NCBI RefSeq assembly: GCF_025994435.1
Contig: NZ_BAQK01000053.1
Coordinates: 11,330-75,329, forward strand
Length of the DNA stretch: 64,000 nt
From: Gluconacetobacter johannae
GTDB lineage: Bacteria; Pseudomonadota; Alphaproteobacteria; Acetobacterales; Acetobacteraceae
Direction of reading: 5' to 3'
The notes beneath the pieces are model-generated. The model was not told the DNA's origin. It did no database searches and saw only the letters and a program-made list of their open reading frames with translations. Of the stretch, positions 25,726 through 34,137 are shown one piece after another. Within the stretch, counting starts at the first letter, position 1; each line of letters opens with the position of its first letter. The position numbers were made by a program, and so were the translations under genes.

Positions 25726-26856
25726 TCAGATATAATGCTCGCTCAACGGCGCGAAGCCGTTGAAGCGGGTCGAGCAGTAGGTCGAGACATACGCCCCGGT
25801 GGACAGCAGTTCGATCCGGTCGCCGCTGGCGAGGTCCAGCGGCAGGGCGTAGGGCGCCTTTTCATACATGATGTCGGCGCCGTCGCAGGTCGGGCCGGCG
25901 ATCGCCACCCGTCCGGTCGGCGACCCGTCATGGGGCGTGCGGATACCGTAGCGGATCGACTCGCCCTCGGTCTCGGCCAGGCCGCCGAACCGGCCGATGT
26001 CCAGATAGACCCAGCGCGTGTCGCCCGGCAGGCCGCGCCGGGTGACCAGCACGACCTCGGTCGACACCACGCCGGCGTCGCCGACGATGAAGCGCCCCGG
26101 CTCGACGATCATTTCCGGCAGGTCATTGCCGAAATGTTCGGTCATCGCGTGGCTGATGGCCAGCGCGAAGCGGTCGATCTCGGGCACGTCCTCGCGGTAG
26201 CGGATCGGGAAGCCGCCCCCCAGGTTGACCATGCGGAGGTCCAGCCCGGCCGTGGCCAGGTCGGTGAACAGCATGCCGACGCGCGCGATCGCGGCTTCGT
26301 AGGCGTCGGTCGTGGTCTGCTGGCTGCCGACATGGAACGACAGGCCATAGGGGTCCAGCCCCATGTCCCGCGCGCGCAGCATCAGGTCGCGCGCGCTGTC
26401 CAGCGTCGTGCCGAACTTGCGCGACAGCGGCCATTCCGCGCCCTCGTTCTCGACGATCAGGCGGCAGTAGACCCGCGCGCCAGGGGCATGGCGGGCCAGC
26501 TTTTCCAGTTCCTCGATGCTGTCGAAGGCGAACATGGTGATGCCGGCCTGATGGGCTTCGGCAATGGCCGAGGCCTTCTTGACGGTGTTGCCGAAGGAAA
26601 TGGCCCCGGCGTCCGCCCCGGCCGCCAGGCACAGGCGAATTTCCTCGGCCGACGCGGCGTCGAACGACGAGCCGAGCGATACCAGCCGGCGCAGGATCTC
26701 CATCGCCGGGTTGGCCTTCACGGCGTAATAGACGCGCGCCAGCGGCAGGGCCGCGTGCAGTGCGCGGTACCGGGCCTCGACACGGTCGACATCGACGACC
26801 AGGCATGGCGTCGCGGGGGCCTGTTCGGCCAGAAAACGGGCGATTTTGGGGGTCAT
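25726..26856 (-). CDS. Ornithine/diaminopimelate-type PLP decarboxylase (group IV)
   Basis: Fold-type III PLP enzyme of 376 aa, with the catalytic Lys in YYAVKANPAMEIL, FHVGSQQTTTDAYE, the glycine-rich phosphate loop NLGGGFP, EPGRFIVGDAG, and the C-terminal CDGADIMYE with the catalytic Cys. These match ornithine decarboxylase (putrescine synthesis); ornithine versus lysine preference cannot be read directly. ATG 26856 gives MTPKIARFLAEQ, with GAAGGGA upstream. It is followed at 1 nt by the CopC-like gene, an unusual operon partner. Confidence 0.92.
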   Translation of the reverse strand: MTPKIARFLAEQAPATPCLVVDVDRVEARYRALHAALPLARVYYAVKANPAMEILRRLVSLGSSFDAASAEEIRLCLAAGADAGAISFGNTVKKASAIAEAHQAGITMFAFDSIEELEKLARHAPGARVYCRLIVENEGAEWPLSRKFGTTLDSARDLMLRARDMGLDPYGLSFHVGSQQTTTDAYEAAIARVGMLFTDLATAGLDLRMVNLGGGFPIRYREDVPEIDRFALAISHAMTEHFGNDLPEMIVEPGRFIVGDAGVVSTEVVLVTRRGLPGDTRWVYLDIGRFGGLAETEGESIRYGIRTPHDGSPTGRVAIAGPTCDGADIMYEKAPYALPLDLASGDRIELLSTGAYVSTYCSTRFNGFAPLSEHYI

Positions 26857-27191
26857 CGCACCCAAATCCCTTCTGTAGCGTCCATCCGGATCAAAGCCGG
26901 GCGGGAGTTGCGAAACGGTCTAACGGACCAGCGACCAAGACTGGGCCCCACGCGGGGATCCCGATTGCCAGAACGCTTGACGTCGTTGCGTAACCTCAGA
27001 GGGCCAGTGGCACGTGCGTTGTTGCGTGGGGAGCGCATATGAGGGCAATACGCCCCCGACGCAACAGAAAAATCGACCTGACCGCAGGTTTTTCGGTAGG
27101 AATGTCATCATGCTGGCGCGAAGGGCACACCCGACGCGATTTGCCGTGGCTCCGCCCGCCGCCAACCCGACACCCGACCCATGGAGCGCGC
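26857..27191. promoter_or_regulatory. Divergent intergenic region with long hairpin
   Basis: Divergent promoters for the decarboxylase and the YihY/BrkB gene are expected here. A hairpin at 27021-27065 pairs GTTGCGT with ACGCAAC and GGGG with CCCC around a loop of about 21 nt. It has no U tract in either direction and could be an RNA element in the BrkB leader. I see no gene in the region. Confidence 0.4.
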
Positions 27192-28184
27192 TTGATTACT
27201 TCCCGGCCGGATGATCCCCGCCTTGCCCCGAATCCGGCCGCCGGGACCGACGCCGAGGCGTGCCTGCCCTCGGTCCATACGTTGCGCCGCATCTGGAAGC
27301 CGGTCCTGCAGCGGATCCTGCGTAACCTGTCGTCCGATCAGATCACGCTGGCGGCGGCGGGATGCGCGTTCTACGCCACGCTGTCGCTGTTCCCCGCCAT
27401 CAGCACCCTGATCTCGATCTACGGGCTGGTGTTCGACCCGCAGACCGTGGAACCGCAACTGGAGATGCTGCGGCTGATGCTGCCGCCCTCGGCCTTCGCG
27501 CTGATCGGCGAGCGGATCCACACGCTGGTCGCGCAGTCCCATTCGTCGCTGACGCTGAACCTGATCGTATCGACCGCCGTGGCGCTGTGGTCGGCATCGG
27601 CGGCCACGCGGTCGATCATCTCGGCCGTCAATATCGCCTATGACACGCAGGAAACCCGCAGCTTCCTGCGCTTCCAGCTGATGGCGATCGGCATGACGCT
27701 GTGCGCCATCTGCGGCGCGGTCATGGCGCTGGCGGTGCTGGTGGCCCTGCCGGTGCTGATCGATTTCGTCCCGGCCCGGCTGGGCATGGCGCCGCCGCCC
27801 TGGTCGGTCGAACTGCTGGTCCAGATGGGCGGCCCGCTGCTGCTGCTGCTGTTCGTGCTGGCGGCCTGCGCGCTGCTGTATCGGTTCAGCCCGGACCGCG
27901 CCATCACGCACTGGGTGTGCATCCTGCCCGGATCGGTCGCCGCCACGCTGATCTGGATCGTGTCGTCGGTGGGGTTTTCGTACTATGTCAGCGCGATCGC
28001 CAGCTACAACGCCACCTACGGTCCGCTGGGCGCGGTGGTGGCGACGATGATGTGGTTCTTCGTCACCGCCTACGTGATCCTGCTGGGCGCGGAGCTGAAT
28101 GCCGGGCTGGAGGCCGAAATGCACCTGCGCCCCGGCAACGGCGGCCACGATGCGGGCCATCGGCGGGGCTATCCGGCCGGCTGA
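27192..28184 (+). CDS. YihY/BrkB-family inner-membrane protein
   Basis: Family PF03631, six to seven membrane helices, function unsettled (the old RNase BN assignment is wrong). The 330 aa include LAAAGCAFYATLSLFPAIS near residue 55, SASAATRSIISAVNIAYD, and the C-terminal YNATYGPLGAVVATMMWFFVTAYVILLGAELNA, all family signatures. I place the start at TTG 27192, which has GGAG 5 nt upstream; ATG 27039 would add 51 Arg/Pro-rich residues over a hairpin. Its stop is 9 bp from the convergent RlpA-like gene. Confidence 0.88.
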   Translation: MITSRPDDPRLAPNPAAGTDAEACLPSVHTLRRIWKPVLQRILRNLSSDQITLAAAGCAFYATLSLFPAISTLISIYGLVFDPQTVEPQLEMLRLMLPPSAFALIGERIHTLVAQSHSSLTLNLIVSTAVALWSASAATRSIISAVNIAYDTQETRSFLRFQLMAIGMTLCAICGAVMALAVLVALPVLIDFVPARLGMAPPPWSVELLVQMGGPLLLLLFVLAACALLYRFSPDRAITHWVCILPGSVAATLIWIVSSVGFSYYVSAIASYNATYGPLGAVVATMMWFFVTAYVILLGAELNAGLEAEMHLRPGNGGHDAGHRRGYPAG

Positions 28185-28193
28185 GCGGGCGCA

Positions 28194-28832
28194 TCAGGGG
28201 CGGCGTGGCGCGCCCGGTTCGGCGGCGGCGATCGCCTCGGCGCTGGTGTCGTCGGGTTCGGCCTGCGCGACCTCGGTCAGGGGTTCGATGACGACATGGG
28301 CGGTGCCCGCATCCAGCATCCCGATCCGCGCGGCGGCGGCCGGGGACAGGTCGATGATGCGGTGATGCAGGAACGGCCCCCGGTCATTGACCGTCACCAC
28401 CACCGAACGGCCGGTATCCTGCGAGCGCACCAGCACCCGCGTGCCCATCGGCAGGGTCGGGTGCGCCGCGGTCAGCGCATGCGGGTCGAACGGACGGCCC
28501 GAGGAGGTCGAACGCACTTGCCGCAGGTGGCCATACCAGCTTGCCACCCCATGTTCGGACCAGGACAGGGCCGAACGGCTGGCGGTCATCAGCCGGTGGG
28601 ACCGCCGGGCCAGGGCCGCGCGGACCGATGCCGCCCAGGCGGTCACCGGATGGCCGGCCGTCGCATCGGCATCGGCCCCGTCCGCACCGGCGGCGAGGGG
28701 CGCCTTATTTTCCGCCGGGGCTGTCGCTTCCCGGCCACAGGCGGTGGACGCGAAGGCGAACAGGCACGCTACCATCGCCAGCAGCCGGCCGCCCGATCGT
28801 ATCCGCCCCGTCTTCCGATCCTGTTCCAGCAC
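28194..28832 (-). CDS. RlpA-like septal ring lipoprotein
   Basis: RlpA proteins are outer-membrane lipoproteins with a double-psi beta-barrel that cleave denuded glycan strands at the septum. This 212-aa copy has a signal with a lipobox-like STAC before the Cys (LLAMVACLFAFASTACG), then GVASWYG, SSGRPFDPHALTAAHPTLP, GTRVLVRSQDTGRSVVVTVNDRGPF and IDLSPAAAARIG. There is no SPOR domain. Start GTG 28832 has GGGGA upstream; the upstream extension lacks signal-peptide character. Confidence 0.85.
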   Translation of the reverse strand: MLEQDRKTGRIRSGGRLLAMVACLFAFASTACGREATAPAENKAPLAAGADGADADATAGHPVTAWAASVRAALARRSHRLMTASRSALSWSEHGVASWYGHLRQVRSTSSGRPFDPHALTAAHPTLPMGTRVLVRSQDTGRSVVVTVNDRGPFLHHRIIDLSPAAAARIGMLDAGTAHVVIEPLTEVAQAEPDDTSAEAIAAAEPGAPRRP

Positions 28833-29160
28833 GTTCCCCAATCCTGTTCGGCCAATCCGCCAATAACGACAGCCATACAATAAACCCGGGACCGGAAATT
28901 CAAGGATTTTCTGCCTCACACCGCGCGGCACCACCGGACGGCGTCCTGGCATTTCCTTGAATAAGTGTCGCCGATTCAGAGTTTTCGGGGTGGAATGTGG
29001 CAATTTTCAGTCATCATTATTGTGCGCCGCACCCTGCGATCGGCCCCCTTTGCCCGGCGTCCGCCGCGACGGCCCACCCAAGGTCGCCGGGGGGCGGGCG
29101 GCGGGGGCGGCGATCATTCTCTTGGAACGGGATGACGGTCGTGCTACGGCGCCTGTCACA
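28833..29160. other. Intergenic region rlpA-aroQ
   Basis: This 328-bp stretch lies between the divergent RlpA-like gene and aroQ. It is relatively AT-rich at 28860-29025, as expected of promoters, then turns very GC-rich. I see no convincing sigma-70 hexamer pair, gene or terminator. Confidence 0.4.
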
Positions 29161-29616
29161 ATGGTGCGCCCTCTTATCGCGGTCCTCAACGGACCCAACC
29201 TCAACATGCTCGGACTGCGGCAGCCCGACGTCTACGGTCGGGCGACCCTGGACGACGTGGAGCAGATCTGCATCCAGGCCGCCGAACGGCTGGATGTGGC
29301 CATCGACTTCCGCCAGACCAACGGCGAAGGCGAGCTGGTGTCGTGGGTCCAGGAATGCCGGAACCGCGCGCGGGGCATCGTCATCAACCCGGCCGCCTAC
29401 GGCCATACCTCGATCGCCCTGCTCGACGCGCTGCTGGCCGTCGACCTGCCGGTGATCGAGGTGCATATCTCCAACATTCATCGGCGTGAGGAATTCCGCC
29501 ACCATACCTACTGCTCCCGCGCAGCCGCAGGCGTCATCTGCGGGCTGGGGGTGCGCGGGTATGCGCTGGCGCTTCAGGCGATGACAGACATGATTCTGGA
29601 CGAGGACGATCGATGA
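29161..29616 (+). CDS. aroQ: Type II 3-dehydroquinate dehydratase
   Basis: Third step of the shikimate pathway: dehydration of 3-dehydroquinate by the dodecameric type II enzyme. The 151 aa match family length. Motifs are LNGPNLNMLGLRQPDVYG (with catalytic Tyr), QTNGEGELVSWVQ, INPAAYGHTSIALLDAL (catalytic His region), VEVHISNIHRREEFRHHT and CGLGVRGYALAL. The stop overlaps the accB ATG by 4 nt, giving an aroQ-accB-accC operon as in other alphaproteobacteria. Confidence 0.97.
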   Translation: MVRPLIAVLNGPNLNMLGLRQPDVYGRATLDDVEQICIQAAERLDVAIDFRQTNGEGELVSWVQECRNRARGIVINPAAYGHTSIALLDALLAVDLPVIEVHISNIHRREEFRHHTYCSRAAAGVICGLGVRGYALALQAMTDMILDEDDR

Positions 29617-30059
29617 GCCGACTGCTCGTGGACGCGGATGCCATTCGGGCATTGGCTGAAATCCTGACCGAAACCGGCCTGACCGAGATCGAGATCGCGG
29701 AGAAGGACAACCGCATCCGCGTCGTCCGCGCCGCCGCCGGCCAGGTCCATGCCCTGCCCGCCGCCGCCCCGGTCGCGGTCCCGGTCGCCGCCGCCCCGGC
29801 CGCCCCCGTCGACCCGGCCAAGCATCCGGGCGCGGTCACCAGCCCGATGGTCGGCATCGCCTACCTGACGCCGGACCCCGGCGCCCCGGCCTTCGTCACC
29901 GAAGGCCAGACGGTCGCCGCCGGCCAGACCCTGATGCTGATCGAGGCGATGAAGACCTTCAACCAGATCAAGGCCCCGCGCGCCGGCACGCTGAAGGCGC
30001 TGCTGGTGGCATCGGGCGATCCGGTCGAATTCGGCGAAGCCCTGGCCATCATCGAGTAA
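29613..30059 (+). CDS. accB: Biotin carboxyl carrier protein of acetyl-CoA carboxylase
   Basis: Carries biotin between AccC and AccAD for malonyl-CoA synthesis. At 148 aa it has an N-terminal helical region (IRALAEILTETGLTEIEIAEKD), an Ala/Pro/Val hinge, and a biotinyl domain with EAMKTFNQI in which Lys114 is the attachment site. It overlaps aroQ by 4 nt and accC by 1 nt (TAATG). Confidence 0.97.
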   Translation: MSRLLVDADAIRALAEILTETGLTEIEIAEKDNRIRVVRAAAGQVHALPAAAPVAVPVAAAPAAPVDPAKHPGAVTSPMVGIAYLTPDPGAPAFVTEGQTVAAGQTLMLIEAMKTFNQIKAPRAGTLKALLVASGDPVEFGEALAIIE

Positions 30060-31402
30060 TGTTCGCCAAGATCCTCATCGCCAATCGCGGCGAAATCGCC
30101 CTGCGGGTCCTGCGCGCGTGTCGCGAGCTGGGCATTCGCACGGTCGCGGTCCATTCCACCGCCGACGCGGACGCCATGCATGTCCGCCTGGCCGACGAGG
30201 CCGTGTGCATCGGGCCGCCGGCCACGCGGGATTCGTACCTGAACGTCGCCGCCATCCTGTCGGCCGCGACCATCACCGGCGCCGACGCGATCCATCCGGG
30301 CTACGGCTTCCTGTCGGAAAACGCCGATTTCGCCGAGACGGTCGAGGCCCACGGCCTGGCCTTCATCGGGCCGACCGGCGCCCATATCCGGATGATGGGC
30401 GACAAGATCACCGCCAAAACCACCATGAAGGCGCTGGGCGTGCCGCTGGTCCCCGGATCGGACGGCGCGCTGGCCAGCCTGGACGATGCCCGCGCGGTGG
30501 CCGAGCAGGTCGGCTATCCGGTGCTTATCAAGGCGACGGCAGGCGGCGGCGGGCGCGGCATGAAGGTCGCGCACACCGCCGACGAGCTGGAGGAGGCCTG
30601 GAGCGTCGCGCGGACCGAGGCCCGCACGGCCTTCGGTAACGACGAGGTCTATCTCGAAAAATACATGGACCGCCCCCGGCATATCGAGCTGCAGATCCTG
30701 GCCGATTCCCACGGCAACGTGGTGCATTTCGGCGAGCGCGACTGCTCGTTGCAGCGGCGGCACCAGAAGCTGCTGGAAGAAGCCGGGTCGCCGGCCCTGA
30801 CGGCCGAGCAGCGCGACGCCATCGGCGCCACCGCCACGGCGGCACTACGCAAGCTGGGCTACCGCAACGCCGGCACGCTGGAATTCCTGTACCAGGACGG
30901 GCAGTTCTGCTTCATCGAGATGAACACCCGCCTGCAGGTGGAACATCCGGTGACCGAAATGGTCTGCGACGTCGACCTGGTGCGCGAGCAGATCCGTATC
31001 GCGGCCGGGCAGGCCCTGGGCTACGACCAGTCGGACATCCGTTTTTCCGGCCATGCGATCGAATGCCGGATCAATGCCGAGGACCCGGCGACCTTCCTGC
31101 CGACCCCGGGCACCGTCACCATGTTCCACCCGCCGGGCGGCCTGGGCGTGCGGATCGACAGCGCGCTGTACACCGGCTACCGCGTGCCGCCCTATTACGA
31201 CAGCATGATCGGCAAGCTGATCGTGCACGCCCCGACCCGCGCCGAAGCCATCGCGCGCATGCGCCGCGCGCTGGACGAATTCGTGATCGAAGGCGTCAAG
31301 ACGGTGATCCCGCTACATCGCCAGATCCTGGACGACCCCGCATTCCAGAAAGGCGAGTACACCATCCACTGGCTGGAACGCTTCGTCGCCTCCCGCACGT
31401 AA
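30059..31402 (+). CDS. accC: Biotin carboxylase subunit of acetyl-CoA carboxylase
   Basis: ATP-grasp enzyme that carboxylates biotin on AccB with bicarbonate and ATP. The 447 aa match the family. Motifs are KILIANRGEIALRV, GYGFLSENADFAE, the glycine-rich ATP loop KATAGGGGRGMKV, GERDCSLQRRHQKLLEEAGSP and EMNTRLQVEHPVTEM, with the active-site Arg. It is the last gene of the aroQ-accB-accC operon and is followed by a family-type palindrome. Confidence 0.98.
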   Translation: MFAKILIANRGEIALRVLRACRELGIRTVAVHSTADADAMHVRLADEAVCIGPPATRDSYLNVAAILSAATITGADAIHPGYGFLSENADFAETVEAHGLAFIGPTGAHIRMMGDKITAKTTMKALGVPLVPGSDGALASLDDARAVAEQVGYPVLIKATAGGGGRGMKVAHTADELEEAWSVARTEARTAFGNDEVYLEKYMDRPRHIELQILADSHGNVVHFGERDCSLQRRHQKLLEEAGSPALTAEQRDAIGATATAALRKLGYRNAGTLEFLYQDGQFCFIEMNTRLQVEHPVTEMVCDVDLVREQIRIAAGQALGYDQSDIRFSGHAIECRINAEDPATFLPTPGTVTMFHPPGGLGVRIDSALYTGYRVPPYYDSMIGKLIVHAPTRAEAIARMRRALDEFVIEGVKTVIPLHRQILDDPAFQKGEYTIHWLERFVASRT

Positions 31403-31420
31403 CGGTCCGGGCACGGAAGG

Positions 31421-31497
31421 TCGGGCGCCGCCCGAACCCGGCAAAGGCCTCGGCCCTTGCATCCCGTCCGTTTCATGAAGTCCGGGGTTTGCAAAAG
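31421..31497. repeat. Intergenic palindrome, family member 6
   Basis: Stem TCGGGC-GCC-GCCCGA (31421-31435), then GCAAAGGCC-TC-GGCCCTTGC (31441-31460, one mismatch), then a conserved non-palindromic tail containing GTTTCATGAAGTCC. It is the same order and spacing as the copies at 47521 and 57651. It lies between convergent accC and the toxin gene. Confidence 0.78.
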
Positions 31498-31514
31498 GAC
31501 GAGGCTGCATACGA

Positions 31515-31895
31515 TCAGAACGCCCCCGCAGCGCCCTTATTCCGCAGCCAGGGATGGAGATGGTCGAAATCGAATGTTCCGGCGGCATAGAGGCCGAGCA
31601 TGAAGTCTTCCGTTTCCCCGGCACTGGCGGTCCATCGCGCGCCGTTGATGGCGAGGAAGGTCCAGGTCACGGCAAAGGCGGTGCGCTTGTTGCCGTCAAT
31701 GAAGGGATGGTTCTGCGACAGGCTTTCCCACAGCGCCGCCGCTTCCTCGATCAGGTCGGCATAGTAGCCGGTCTGCGGCCGGAAGAGCGCCGCTTCCAGC
31801 AGGCCCAGGTCCCGTACCCCGCCCGCGCCACCATAGCGGGCAATCTGATCGTCATGAATGGCCAGCACTTCCGTGACGGCCAGATGGTCCGTCAC
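31515..31895 (-). CDS. Doc-type (Fic-fold) toxin
   Basis: The 126-aa protein carries the Fic/Doc core HPFIDGNKRTAFAVTW. Doc proteins have HxFx[DN][AG]NKR and phosphorylate EF-Tu, whereas classical Fic AMP-transferases have GNGR; the Lys here fits the Doc kinase type. The N-terminal VLAIHDDQIARYGGAGGVRD is also Doc-like. The ATG overlaps the antitoxin stop by 4 nt, the usual antitoxin-first arrangement. Function is inferred from family. Confidence 0.9.
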   Translation of the reverse strand: MTDHLAVTEVLAIHDDQIARYGGAGGVRDLGLLEAALFRPQTGYYADLIEEAAALWESLSQNHPFIDGNKRTAFAVTWTFLAINGARWTASAGETEDFMLGLYAAGTFDFDHLHPWLRNKGAAGAF

Positions 31896-32122
31896 TCCGC
31901 CAGCTTCCGGTAGAGCGGCGCGAACGCGTCATGGCTGGCCTGGTAGGCGGCCATGACATGCGCGCGCGGACGCTGCCGTTTCCGCTTCTCGATCAGATCG
32001 GCCAACGCCTCATCGACCAGGGCCTGAAGCTGCCGTCCCTCGCTACGGGCCAGATCGCGCACCGCCTGCAGGATCTGCGGATCGACCTGGGTGGCAAATT
32101 TCTCACGCTGCGGATTACCCAT
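31892..32122 (-). CDS. Ribbon-helix-helix-type antitoxin of the Doc module
   Basis: This 76-aa protein is probably both DNA-binding autorepressor and toxin neutraliser. The N-terminal part (REKFATQVDPQILQAVRD, then LARSEGRQLQALVDEALADL) has the beta-strand plus two-helix pattern of RHH proteins. The C-terminal Arg/Lys-rich and helical part (AYQASHDAFAPLYRKLAE) should bind the toxin. It is not Phd by sequence, so the pairing of an RHH antitoxin with a Doc toxin is inferred from the 4-nt overlap. AGGAGAGG precedes ATG 32122. Confidence 0.85.
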   Translation of the reverse strand: MGNPQREKFATQVDPQILQAVRDLARSEGRQLQALVDEALADLIEKRKRQRPRAHVMAAYQASHDAFAPLYRKLAE

Positions 32123-32168
32123 GACACCTCTCCTGTCAGGTGCATCAGGATATCATGACAGATCATGA
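32122..32168 (-). promoter_or_regulatory. Operator region of the toxin-antitoxin module
   Basis: Two identical palindromes TCATGA (32153-32158 and 32163-32168, in ATCATGA context) are spaced exactly 10 bp apart, one helical turn, a common layout for RHH repressor sites. A second inverted repeat TGACA-N7-TGTCA (32122-32138) spans the antitoxin start and Shine-Dalgarno. Autoregulation by conditional cooperativity is inferred. Confidence 0.6.
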
Positions 32169-32195
32169 TTCATCAAGAAATGTCACCCTTCCGGA

Positions 32196-32217
32196 ATGGG
32201 CCGCTCTTGCGGCCCAT
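32196..32217. terminator. Hairpin downstream of the tpsB-like gene
   Basis: ATGGGCCGC, loop TCTT, GCGGCCCAT: a perfect 9-bp stem 20 bp downstream of the TpsB stop. No U tract follows on the minus strand, so termination is likely but not certain. Confidence 0.5.
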
Positions 32218-32237
32218 GCCCCCGGCGGGGCGGGGGA

Positions 32238-34001
32238 TCAGTACCCCACGGTCAGCGAGATATTGCCGAATGCCCCCTTGCTGCCGAACCCATCGGCGAC
32301 ACGCTGGGCCTCAAGCCCGTGCAGCCGCCAGCCGACATTCAGCAGCAGGCTGGCATAGCGCCCGACCATGCTGTGCAAATCCAGCCCGATGCTGGACAGG
32401 TCGGTCTCGTTCACCGCCTGCGGGATCGCGTGCACCTGCGAGACATGGCCGTAATCGTAGAACACACCCACCTGTTCGCGGTCGGACACGGCAGGGTGCA
32501 GACCCATCGCCTCCACGATGCTGAAGGCCGGCGTACGCACCTCGTTGGTCACGCTTACCCCCTCGCTGCCCAGCGCGGTGTCGGTGTAATAGCCCCGCGC
32601 GTTATACAGCCCGCCCAGCGCAAGCTGGTTGCTGTACATCAGGTTGCTGCTGGAAACCTGGCCCGTCGCCTGCAAAATCCACGACACCCCCGCCGGCAGC
32701 CATGTGGTCCGCGTCAGGGTCATCGTGTCATACACGTACCGGTCGCTGGACCCGGGCACCAGAAGCTGGAAATCCCGCTTGCGGTTCGCCCCGCTCAGCC
32801 CGCCGGGGCTCAGCACCAGGTTGTTCTGGAAACTGGTCTGGCCATACGGGTCGTCCAGCACCGCGTTGTACAGGATCGGAAACTGGTCCACTTCCGCCTG
32901 GCCGGCATAGGCCTGCGTCCCGCCGAATTCCAGCGCGTTGTTGGTGGTCTTGAAATCGAAACCAACCTGGATGCTCTGGGTCATGCGCGTCCGCGCGCCG
33001 AACCGGAAGGACGGCAGGTCGTGGATATAACGCACGCTGGCCTGCCCGCTGTGCCCGCTTTCGTCCATTCCGGCGGTAGCCGACCGCAACAGCGGCCTTT
33101 CCCATGAATACGACCCGAAAACCTGCACCCGGTCATGCCACGGCAGCGGCGCCGTCCAGTTGACGGCATGGCCGCTGTAGCGGTCGCTGGCCGCATGAGT
33201 GAACTGGTAGGACAGGATCTGGTCCAGCCCCGCCACATTGCCCCATGTGCCGCCCAGCGCCCATTCCGACTGCCCCAGCATCGGCACGCCGGCATTGTCG
33301 TACGACCCGTACACATGAACCGGCAGCCGGTCCTGCGTCCGCAGGACCACATCGGTCGTCCCCTGCGTGCCCCCCGGCGAAAACAGCGCGTCCACGGTGC
33401 GGAACGGGTTGCCGTTCAAGCGGTCCATACCGGCCTGCACGTCGTCCAGCCGCAGGATCGTCCCCGGCACCAGCCCGCTTTCGTCGCGCAGCAGGTCGCT
33501 GGAAAACCACTTGTTCCCCTCGGGCCGCACCGCGCCCAGCCGGTATTCCGTCACCACCATCTGCACCACCCCGCCGCCGACATTCTGCGGCGGAATGGTC
33601 ACATAGACGAACGGACGGCCATTGGCCTTGTACAGGGTGCTGACCGCCTGCGCGATGGCGTCCAGGTCCGCGAAGCGCACCGGCTTGCCCAGCCGGCCCG
33701 CCATCGCCTGCGCGAAGCCCGCCTGCCCCAGCAGCGGCAGCCCCTCATGGATGATTCCACCCACCCCGGCGGGCATGCCGCCGGGCCGCATGGCATGGGC
33801 GTCGGACACGAACACCAGCCCCTTCAGCACCGGCACCACCACTGCGCGCGACGGCGGCAGCCCGATCAGCCCGATGATCGCCAGCAAGCTGCTGGCGCGC
33901 TTTCGCCCGCATCTGCCCTCACCCGCCGAACGCCAGCCGTCGACCCTGTCGGAACGCGAAAGAAACGTGCTGCATCGCGTGGCCCAGGGCTTCACGGTCA
34001 T
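32238..34001 (-). CDS. TpsB/FhaC-family outer-membrane transporter (5' end probably lost)
   Basis: TpsB proteins thread a TpsA exoprotein across the outer membrane. Visible are POTRA1 (about residues 56-155; VLKGLVFVSDAHAM, FADLDAIAQAVSTLYKANGRPFVYVTIPPQ), POTRA2 (about 160-235; GNPFRTVDALFSPG, TTDVVLRTQ) and a 16-strand barrel containing LALGGLYNARGYYTDTALGSEG (an L6-like RGY motif), ending in an aromatic ISLTVGY. The normal signal peptide and N-terminal helix are not evident: the 5' 130 bp run antisense to a LuxR-type HTH sequence. ATG 34001 is only the longest frame; TTG 33887 or GTG 33842 are alternatives. No TpsA gene is in the window. It is likely a truncated, perhaps dead gene. Confidence 0.7.
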   Translation of the reverse strand: MTVKPWATRCSTFLSRSDRVDGWRSAGEGRCGRKRASSLLAIIGLIGLPPSRAVVVPVLKGLVFVSDAHAMRPGGMPAGVGGIIHEGLPLLGQAGFAQAMAGRLGKPVRFADLDAIAQAVSTLYKANGRPFVYVTIPPQNVGGGVVQMVVTEYRLGAVRPEGNKWFSSDLLRDESGLVPGTILRLDDVQAGMDRLNGNPFRTVDALFSPGGTQGTTDVVLRTQDRLPVHVYGSYDNAGVPMLGQSEWALGGTWGNVAGLDQILSYQFTHAASDRYSGHAVNWTAPLPWHDRVQVFGSYSWERPLLRSATAGMDESGHSGQASVRYIHDLPSFRFGARTRMTQSIQVGFDFKTTNNALEFGGTQAYAGQAEVDQFPILYNAVLDDPYGQTSFQNNLVLSPGGLSGANRKRDFQLLVPGSSDRYVYDTMTLTRTTWLPAGVSWILQATGQVSSSNLMYSNQLALGGLYNARGYYTDTALGSEGVSVTNEVRTPAFSIVEAMGLHPAVSDREQVGVFYDYGHVSQVHAIPQAVNETDLSSIGLDLHSMVGRYASLLLNVGWRLHGLEAQRVADGFGSKGAFGNISLTVGY

Positions 34002-34137
34002 CGAGGTCGCGCAGCAGCTCGATCTGTCGGCCCATACCGTGCAGACCCATATCCGGCGGATCTATACCAAGCTCGCCGTATCCTCGCGGATCGAGGCCAT
34101 CACCATCGCCCGGCGCCAGGGATGGCTCGATGCCTGA
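33874..34137 (+). CDS. LuxR/NarL-type response regulator remnant (HTH domain only)
   Basis: The C-terminal 62 residues form a clear LuxR-type HTH (LSERERNVLHRVAQGFT, LDLSAHTVQTHIRRIYTKL). Immediately before it, RDGGSPISPMIASKLLARF reads like the linker that follows the receiver domain in NarL-family response regulators, but no receiver domain precedes it; that DNA instead encodes TpsB on the other strand. ATG 33874 would give an 87-aa HTH-only protein. Its stop overlaps the histidine kinase start by 8 nt, so it was the kinase's partner. Truncated by deletion, in my reading. Confidence 0.75.
   Translation: MIASKLLARFRPHLPSPAERQPSTLSERERNVLHRVAQGFTVIEVAQQLDLSAHTVQTHIRRIYTKLAVSSRIEAITIARRQGWLDA

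Noticed and set aside
29122..29148. Possible promoter TTGGAA with downstream GCTACG before aroQ
   Set aside because: Spacing is only about 15 bp and the -10 match is poor; not reported as a promoter.
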